Below are positions 5,355 through 9,143 of a stretch of DNA of 9,143 bases, in pieces (position 1 is the stretch's first letter; each line of letters starts with the position of its first letter). The notes under the pieces were generated by a model. It ran no database searches. It saw nothing but the letters and a program-made list of their open reading frames with translations, and was not told where the DNA came from. The stretch covers positions 1 to 9,143 of the forward strand of contig DASSZD010000049.1 in the NCBI GenBank assembly GCA_035702985.1, in the 5' to 3' direction. The position numbers were made by a program, and so were the translations under genes. The DNA comes from JAKAXG01 sp035702985. GTDB taxonomy: Bacteria > Actinomycetota > Acidimicrobiia > Acidimicrobiales > Palsa-688.

Positions 5355-6329
5355 CTGGATGGCTGCCACCAGCGTGTTGCCGGCCGCTTCGAGGGCGGCG
5401 CCGGCGGTGGCCAGCTGCGTGGTCGTCGGGCTCCTCGGTTGTGAGAGCAACGTGACCGCCGTAGCGGCTTCGCCCAGGGCCGAGGTCCAGATGCGCCTGA
5501 CGGCCGGATCCGGGGGATCCCCCCGCGACCGCAGCTGCGCCAGGTCCTCCCGCAGCCGGGCGACCGGTCGTGAGACGGCGGCCGGGCCGGCGGGCGGGCG
5601 GTGTACCGCCGCCTCGTGGGCGGCGGCGATATCACGGGCCAGGGTCACGAGCATTCCGGACCGGGCGGCCATCCACCGCTGGGTCGCCGACGCCGCCCCG
5701 TCCGAGGCGGTAGAGCGGGGCGCAGCCGGAGCGAAAACGACCGCCAGCACGGCGAGGGCCACCACCGCCACCGCCGCCTCCAGCACCCAGCGGGGGCAGC
5801 GGATCGGCAGCGCCGGGCGCGCCGGGCGGGTGCTGCTCCCGGCGAGGTCGATCACCGGCGGCCGGGGTGGGGGAGCCGCTATGGCGAAGACGCCGTCGGT
5901 GCCGGGGGCCGCCGACCCACGCGCTCCGGCCGGCCGGCCGGCCGCGCCCACCGCCCGCCTCCGCTCCTGAACCGCCGTCGACCCTCCGAGGGTTGCTGCC
6001 GCCGACCCGCCGGCGGCGGCTGCGGTCGACCCGCCCGGGGAGGTCAGGTCCACCACCGGAGAGCGTTCGGCGACCCCGGCCGCTGTTGCTCTCGCGGCCC
6101 GCACCGGCCGGCCCCAGGGACCGGTCGGCACCGGGGCGGCCGGGCCGGAACGCCCGCTGGGCGCGCCGTCGTCAGCGCCGGCACCTCCATACTGGCGGCG
6201 GCCGGCGGGACGGGGCCACGGCGGGGGCGGCGCACCGGTCTCGAGGGTGTGGGTCAGGACTCCCACGCTAATGGGGGACAGGACGGCCGGATGCGGACCC
6301 TGCGGGCGGGATCGGCCAGAATGGCTCAC
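5319..6329 (-). CDS. Unrecognised single-pass membrane protein with Pro/Ala-rich tail
   Basis: I do not recognise this protein. From the GTG at 6329 it has 336 residues; a GTG whose first base is 6266 would give 315 and would leave room for the nucS promoter, so the start is open. Residues 1-180 are Pro/Gly/Ala/Arg-rich and probably disordered and cytoplasmic, with two short motifs SPVVDLT (90-96) and PPVIDLA (157-163) and GGST-type repeats near 99-120. One membrane helix at about 181-201 (WVLEAAVAVVALAVLAVVFA) is followed by an Ala-rich helical domain (about 213-325) with no Cys. The C-terminal SRPAGNPLPH is encoded by the first unit of a tandem array. The minus frame is preferred to the plus-strand frames because only it gives a clean membrane helix and amphipathic helices. 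It is divergent from nucS and convergent with the tad operon. No enzyme motif is visible. Confidence 0.7.
   Translation of the reverse strand: MSHSGRSRPQGPHPAVLSPISVGVLTHTLETGAPPPPWPRPAGRRQYGGAGADDGAPSGRSGPAAPVPTGPWGRPVRAARATAAGVAERSPVVDLTSPGGSTAAAAGGSAAATLGGSTAVQERRRAVGAAGRPAGARGSAAPGTDGVFAIAAPPPRPPVIDLAGSSTRPARPALPIRCPRWVLEAAVAVVALAVLAVVFAPAAPRSTASDGAASATQRWMAARSGMLVTLARDIAAAHEAAVHRPPAGPAAVSRPVARLREDLAQLRSRGDPPDPAVRRIWTSALGEAATAVTLLSQPRSPTTTQLATAGAALEAAGNTLVAAIQASRPAGNPLPH
6317..6322 (+). promoter_or_regulatory. Possible -10 element of nucS, suggesting a leaderless message
   Basis: CAGAAT ends 9 bases before the nucS ATG, and no Shine-Dalgarno sequence is seen in the 20 bases before that ATG. 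A start of transcription at or next to the ATG, common in actinobacteria, would explain both. No good -35 sequence is present (CGGACC at 6294-6299 is the nearest at normal spacing). Confidence 0.25.
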
Positions 6330-6331
6330 CC

Positions 6332-6991
6332 ATGCGCCTGGTCATCGCCACCTGCCGGGTCGACTACGCCGGTCGCCTGTCCGCCCACCTCCCTTCGGCC
6401 ACCCGGCTGATCATGGTCAAAGCCGACGGGTCGGTGTCGGTCCACAGCGACGGCAAGGCCTACAAGCCGCTCAACTGGATGAGCGTCCCGTGCGACCTGC
6501 GCACCGCCCCCGGGGAGTGGGTCGTGACCAACCCGAAGGGCGAGACGCTCACCATCAGCCTCGAAGAGGTGCACCTCGACATCGAGCACGAGATGGGGCA
6601 GGAGCCCGGACTGCAGAAGGACGGGGTAGAAGCCCACCTCCAGGAGCTTCTGGCCGCCCGGCCGGAGGCGGTGGCCGGCGGCCTGAAGCTGGTCCGCCGG
6701 GAGTACCCCACCGACATCGGACCGGTCGATCTCCTCTGTCGGGATGACAACGGGCGCGCCGTGGCGATCGAGATCAAACGGCGCGGCGAGATCGACGGTG
6801 TCGAGCAACTCGCCCGCTACATCGAGCGGCTCGACCTCGACGGTCGGCTCCGTCCCGTCCGGGGCATCTTCGTGGCCCAGCAGATCAAGCCCCAGGCTCA
6901 GGTCCTGGCTGCGGCCCGGGGCATCGAGTGTGTCGAGGTCGACTACGACGAGCTCCGGGGCGAGGACACCGGCCGCCTGACGCTGTTCTGA
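6332..6991 (+). CDS. nucS: Mismatch-specific endonuclease NucS/EndoMS
   Basis: Cleaves both strands at mismatched bases in DNA and carries out non-canonical mismatch repair in actinobacteria and archaea that lack MutS/MutL. The 219 residues match the family's usual length. The N-terminal DNA-binding domain opens MRLVIATCRVDYAGRLSAHL. The nuclease core shows the Asp of GPVDLLCRD (about 131-139), the E-x-K of AIEIKRRGEID (about 144-154) and GVEQLARYIERL after it, the expected RecB-like metal site. The C-terminus GRLTLF is the short hydrophobic tail that in this family binds the sliding clamp. All key residues are present. It is divergent from the membrane-protein gene and followed by a long non-coding stretch, so it is probably transcribed alone. 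The start at 6332 is well supported by the family's conserved N-terminus. Confidence 0.96.
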   Translation: MRLVIATCRVDYAGRLSAHLPSATRLIMVKADGSVSVHSDGKAYKPLNWMSVPCDLRTAPGEWVVTNPKGETLTISLEEVHLDIEHEMGQEPGLQKDGVEAHLQELLAARPEAVAGGLKLVRREYPTDIGPVDLLCRDDNGRAVAIEIKRRGEIDGVEQLARYIERLDLDGRLRPVRGIFVAQQIKPQAQVLAAARGIECVEVDYDELRGEDTGRLTLF

Positions 6992-6994
6992 ACC

Positions 6995-7065
6995 GGCCCG
7001 TCCCAGCCCAGCTGGCGGCTTCGCGTAGTGCGTGCCGGTAGGGCGGGGATGGATCGATACGGGCC
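6995..7065 (+). other. Long imperfect hairpin after nucS (terminator or structured RNA)
   Basis: GGCCCGT (6995-7001) pairs with ACGGGCC (7059-7065); CCC (7002-7004) with GGG (7046-7048); GCCC (7006-7009) with GGGC (7041-7044); CGGC (7016-7019) with GCCG (7034-7037); and CGC (7022-7024) with GCG (7030-7032), closing the loop GTAGT. That is 21 nested pairs, interrupted by internal loops and a 10-base bulge ATGGATCGAT (7049-7058). It starts 4 bases after the nucS stop, so it may end the nucS transcript, though no T-tract follows. Alternatively it could be the head of the cassette's leader. Fold is by eye only. Confidence 0.5.
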
Positions 7066-7118
7066 TTCAGGGGGAAAAAGTGGGCGTCTGTGCATGATCG
7101 GTCACTTCTGGTGGCATA

Positions 7119-7149
7119 AAGGTCGCGTTTCGTAGCGCGTATTGACCTT
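7119..7149. promoter_or_regulatory. Inverted repeat in the cassette's upstream region
   Basis: AAGGTC (7119-7124) and GACCTT (7144-7149) are exact reverse complements separated by 19 bases, with GCG and CGC inside. The right arm overlaps TTGACC (7142-7147), a good -35-like sequence, but no convincing -10 follows at normal spacing. It could be an operator or a small stem. A second, shorter inverted repeat ACGTG-ATCTA-CACGT lies at 7207-7221. The rest of the 258-base gap 6992-7249 holds no open frame I would defend. Confidence 0.35.
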
Positions 7150-7249
7150 CACGGTGCCAGATTTCCTCAAGTTCGGCTTTCGCGGGCCCGATTCCTCACT
7201 GGGCAAACGTGATCTACACGTGTTTCAGGAAAAGATGAGAGGAAGGGCG

Positions 7250-7936
7250 ATGACCGAGGCTTCTTCGGCACGGTCCGACGCAGCCGCCCCCTCCGGCACC
7301 CGCTCGGTGCGGGCGAAGGTGGGGCTGTCGGTGGCGATCGTGATCGGGTTGGCTTCGCTGACCACGATCGGGGCGTGGTCGGCGTGGACAGCCACGTCCA
7401 CCAACGCCAACAACACGTTCTCGACCAACACTGTTCTGATCGCCGACAGCCAAGGCGGGGAGGGGGGATCGGCGGCCTCTACCGGAAGGGCCATGTTCAA
7501 CGTCACCAACCTCGAGCCCGGCTCGTCGGCGACCACCGCCTGCATCGCCGTCGACCTGTCCGGCAACGCACCGGCGTCGTCGCTGGAACTGGCGGCCACG
7601 CTCGGAGGGGCGGGACAGTCGGTACTGCAGGACCAGCTGTCTGTCACGGCCGCCGAGTACAACACCGGCGGCCGGGCCACGGTCACCCCGGGCAGCGACA
7701 CCAACAACGGAAGCTGCGCCGGCTACCCGGCCGGCGGCGCCAACAGGGCCATCGGTAGGCAGGGCGCCACGCTCGCCGCCTGGGCGGGCGGGGGACCGTA
7801 CGCCATCTCCAACCCGGCGGCCACCACCTGGTACAAGTTCACGGTCAGTGGTCTGCCCGCCGGTGACTCCAGTTGCGCCACGTACTGCAACAAGTCCATC
7901 ACCGTCACGCTCACCTGGACCCTCACCACCACCTGA
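7250..7936 (+). CDS. Secreted protein with SipW/TasA-type signal sequence
   Basis: A 228-residue exported protein. The ATG at 7250 is chosen because GAGGAAGG (7239-7246) precedes it at good spacing; an in-frame ATG at 7235 is less well placed. A basic segment (RAKVG) and hydrophobic helix (about 24-42) are followed by GAWSAWTATS (41-50) and NNTFSTNTVLI (54-64). This is the pattern of SipW-dependent signal peptides (G-x-x-A-[YW/F]...NTF-x-x-G-x-L) seen in TasA and camelysin. The mature part is rich in Ser, Thr, Gly and Asn and beta-prone, with Cys at 98, 156, 209 and 213 that could form two disulfides, and ends in alternating T-V-T-L-T-W residues. The signal peptidase gene follows directly (TGATG overlap). 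It is probably a surface or matrix protein; whether it forms fibres like TasA is unknown. Confidence 0.82.
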   Translation: MTEASSARSDAAAPSGTRSVRAKVGLSVAIVIGLASLTTIGAWSAWTATSTNANNTFSTNTVLIADSQGGEGGSAASTGRAMFNVTNLEPGSSATTACIAVDLSGNAPASSLELAATLGGAGQSVLQDQLSVTAAEYNTGGRATVTPGSDTNNGSCAGYPAGGANRAIGRQGATLAAWAGGGPYAISNPAATTWYKFTVSGLPAGDSSCATYCNKSITVTLTWTLTTT

Positions 7937-8547
7937 TGACCGCCCCTACCAGCACCGGGATCTCCGTACCGGCCATCGGGCGGCTGCTGCCCGGACGAAC
8001 GAGCCGCAGGGCGCTGGGTGCGCTGGCCACGGTCACGTTGTCCGCCCTGCTGGTGCTGCTGGCCGCCGTGCTCGTCGGTGCGGCGCTCGGCTACCGGGCG
8101 ATCGACGTCAAGAGCGGTTCCATGACACCGGCGCTCCGGGTGGGAGATCTGATCATCAGCAAGGCGGTGCGGCCTCTGAGCGTCAGGCCGGGCCAGATCA
8201 TCACCTTCCGGGACCCCTTCCTCGACGAGCAGTTGGTCACGCACCGGGTGGTGAGCGTCCGGGCCGACGGAGGGGTCGTCCATTTCGTGACCAAGGGTGA
8301 CGCCAACACGGCAACGGAGCGGTGGACCATCCCGACCGGGGGCAGCCTCGGGCGGGATACGCTCCGGGTCCCCCAGCTGGGACTCTGGCTGTCCCGGGCC
8401 GCCGGTCCCGTTGCCTGGATCCTCGCCATCGGTCTGGCCGGCCTCGGCGTCGCCTGGTACCTGCTGCAGTGGGTCTGGACCGGGACGCGTCCGACCCGCC
8501 TGTGGTCCCGCCGAGCCGGACCGGGACCGGCCGGCCCGGATCACTGA
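7936..8547 (+). CDS. sipW: SipW-like (ER/archaeal-type) signal peptidase I
   Basis: Membrane serine protease that removes signal peptides from exported proteins, here probably from the two flanking ones. The ATG at 7936 overlaps the upstream stop as TGATG and gives 203 residues, typical of this class. An N-terminal membrane helix spans about 26-52. The catalytic Ser is in KSGSMTPALRVGD (Ser62); His103 in VTHRVV takes the place of the Lys of bacterial-type enzymes; and TKGDANTA holds the conserved Asp122. That Ser-His-Asp set marks the ER/archaeal class, which includes Bacillus SipW. A second membrane helix at about 156-180 and a basic C-terminal tail follow. Housekeeping peptidases carry Lys, so this is a specialised one. 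The symbol is by class and context; orthology to Bacillus sipW is not shown. Confidence 0.9.
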   Translation: MTAPTSTGISVPAIGRLLPGRTSRRALGALATVTLSALLVLLAAVLVGAALGYRAIDVKSGSMTPALRVGDLIISKAVRPLSVRPGQIITFRDPFLDEQLVTHRVVSVRADGGVVHFVTKGDANTATERWTIPTGGSLGRDTLRVPQLGLWLSRAAGPVAWILAIGLAGLGVAWYLLQWVWTGTRPTRLWSRRAGPGPAGPDH

Positions 8548-8563
8548 TCGCGCCCGGCGGGCC

Positions 8564-9007
8564 ATGGCCAGGGATCGCGGGCGATCGGCAAGGCGCCGGG
8601 CCGGTCGCCGAGCGGCCCTGGCGGCAGTAGCAGCCACGACTGCCATGACCACGATGCTGATAGCCGGCTCTGCCGCAGCCTGGGTGACCAGCGATTCGAG
8701 CCGCGCCAACTCGTGGGCGACGGGTCACTGGCTGCAGATGGCCCTGGGACCGGCCACCGGCAAGAAGGGGTCGATCATCGAGATCGCCGGCAGCGGGTTT
8801 GCCCCCGACGCCGTGCTCACCGTCCGATTCGGCGGCCACCCCACTCCGTGGACCTCCAACGGCGGGACCGAGACCAGCACCACCGGCGGAGCCATCCCGG
8901 CCGGCGCCACCATCAAAGCCGGCGGCCTGCCGGCCGCGGTCTACGTCGTGACCGTCACCGACGCTGCCGGTAACTCGGGATCAGCCACCTTCAAGTTGCT
9001 CAACTGA
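8564..9007 (+). CDS. Small secreted protein, second likely signal peptidase substrate
   Basis: A 147-residue protein starting at ATG 8564, 16 bases after the peptidase gene; GGCGGG upstream is a weak ribosome binding site. Arg-rich N-terminus (residues 3-16), hydrophobic helix (about 17-38), then GSAAAWVTSD (35-44) and ANSWATGHWL (48-57). These align without gaps to the signal region of the protein encoded at 7250, sharing G, A-W, N, aromatic, T and L positions. The mature domain (about 68-147) reads like a single Ig/IPT-like beta sandwich: GSGFAPDAVLTVRFGG near its start and PAAVYVVTVTDAAGNSGSA near its end. No Cys. It is probably a surface or extracellular protein processed by the neighbouring peptidase. 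Function unknown beyond that. Confidence 0.75.
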   Translation: MARDRGRSARRRAGRRAALAAVAATTAMTTMLIAGSAAAWVTSDSSRANSWATGHWLQMALGPATGKKGSIIEIAGSGFAPDAVLTVRFGGHPTPWTSNGGTETSTTGGAIPAGATIKAGGLPAAVYVVTVTDAAGNSGSATFKLLN

Positions 9008-9049
9008 CCGCACGCCCAGCGGCCCGGCCGTGCGATCCGGTCCGGACCC

Positions 9050-9077
9050 GGCGGAGACGCCCGACCGGGTCTCCGCC
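9050..9077. terminator. Strong hairpin, likely terminator of the secretion cassette
   Basis: GGCGGAGAC (9050-9058) and GTCTCCGCC (9069-9077) are perfect 9-base arms around a 10-base loop that can itself pair CCCG with CGGG. It lies 43 bases after the last gene. The following TCTCCT is only weakly T-rich, so termination may be bidirectional or factor-assisted. From 9078 to the right edge I see nothing I can support; a minus-strand frame open to the edge there is too short to judge. Confidence 0.65.
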
Positions 9078-9143
9078 TCTCCTGCCCAGGGTCGGTGGCG
9101 GCAACCAACTCCTGGCACAGCATCGCCTCGATGCCGGTTCCGT

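Noticed and set aside
5148..5444. Plus-strand open frame of 98 codons over the 37-bp array
   Set aside because: It consists mostly of the translated repeat and ends inside the membrane-protein gene; no ribosome binding site or independent evidence.
5601..6410. Plus-strand open frame of 269 codons opposite the membrane-protein gene
   Set aside because: It is almost entirely Arg/Gly/Pro, has no hydrophobic core and runs into nucS in another frame. The minus-strand frame gives a clean membrane helix and amphipathic helices.
6995..7065. Known riboswitch (c-di-GMP or c-di-AMP class) in the hairpin region
   Set aside because: I looked for the conserved core sequences of these classes and did not find them; only the fold is supported.
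7723..8709. Minus-strand open frame of 328 codons opposite the signal peptidase
   Set aside because: The plus strand encodes a peptidase with all catalytic residues; the antisense frame is rich in Gly, Arg, Pro and Gln with no recognisable motif.
9008..9143. C-terminus of a convergent minus-strand gene entering from the right edge
   Set aside because: One minus-strand frame is open from the edge and looks faintly protein-like, but it would run through the hairpin and 67 bases into the last gene; there is too little sequence to support it.

Overview
The window is a GC-rich (roughly 70% by eye) chromosomal segment, most likely from an actinomycetote. The base composition, the frequent GTG/TTG starts, the tightly overlapping genes and a NucS/EndoMS endonuclease (mismatch-specific, known from Actinobacteria and archaea) all point that way. 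I cannot name a genus. A tad locus next to a SipW-type cassette would suit deep-branching actinobacterial lineages, but that is inference.

Layout. (1) 2-5013, plus strand: the distal part of a tad/Flp-type pilus operon. It holds tadA (cut at the left edge), tadB, tadC, a 101-bp gap with a promoter-like sequence, a small pilin-like gene, two TadE-like genes and a TadG-like gene. Nearly every junction is a 4-base stop/start overlap (TTGA, GTGA, TTGA, ATGA), so the operon is probably translationally coupled. (2) 4987-5354: a convergent zone with a minus-strand fragment resembling the C-terminus of an AAA-type ATPase, and a 37-bp tandem array. (3) 5319-6329, minus strand: an unrecognised single-pass membrane protein with a long Pro/Ala/Gly-rich N-terminal tail. 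(4) 6332-6991: nucS, divergent from it. (5) 6992-7249: a non-coding stretch with a long imperfect hairpin and shorter inverted repeats. (6) 7250-9007: a three-gene cassette in which a secreted protein with a SipW/TasA-type signal sequence, an ER/archaeal-type signal peptidase I, and a second small secreted protein follow one another. A strong hairpin follows at 9050-9077.

How they work together. TadA would power a membrane platform of TadB and TadC that assembles or secretes the pilin-like and pseudopilin-like products encoded just downstream. The prepilin peptidase, secretin-like and TadZ genes are not in the window. The cassette at the right end looks like an independent export system: the peptidase probably matures both flanking proteins, whose signal regions align without gaps over 24 residues. 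NucS is a DNA-repair gene with no obvious link to either surface system.

The most interesting points are the signal-peptidase cassette with its matched substrates and structured upstream region, the two tandem arrays (one extending the TadG-like N-terminus, one copying the 3' end and stop codon of the membrane-protein gene), and pilin-like proteins that share a D-E-x-G motif but lack the usual Glu at +5.
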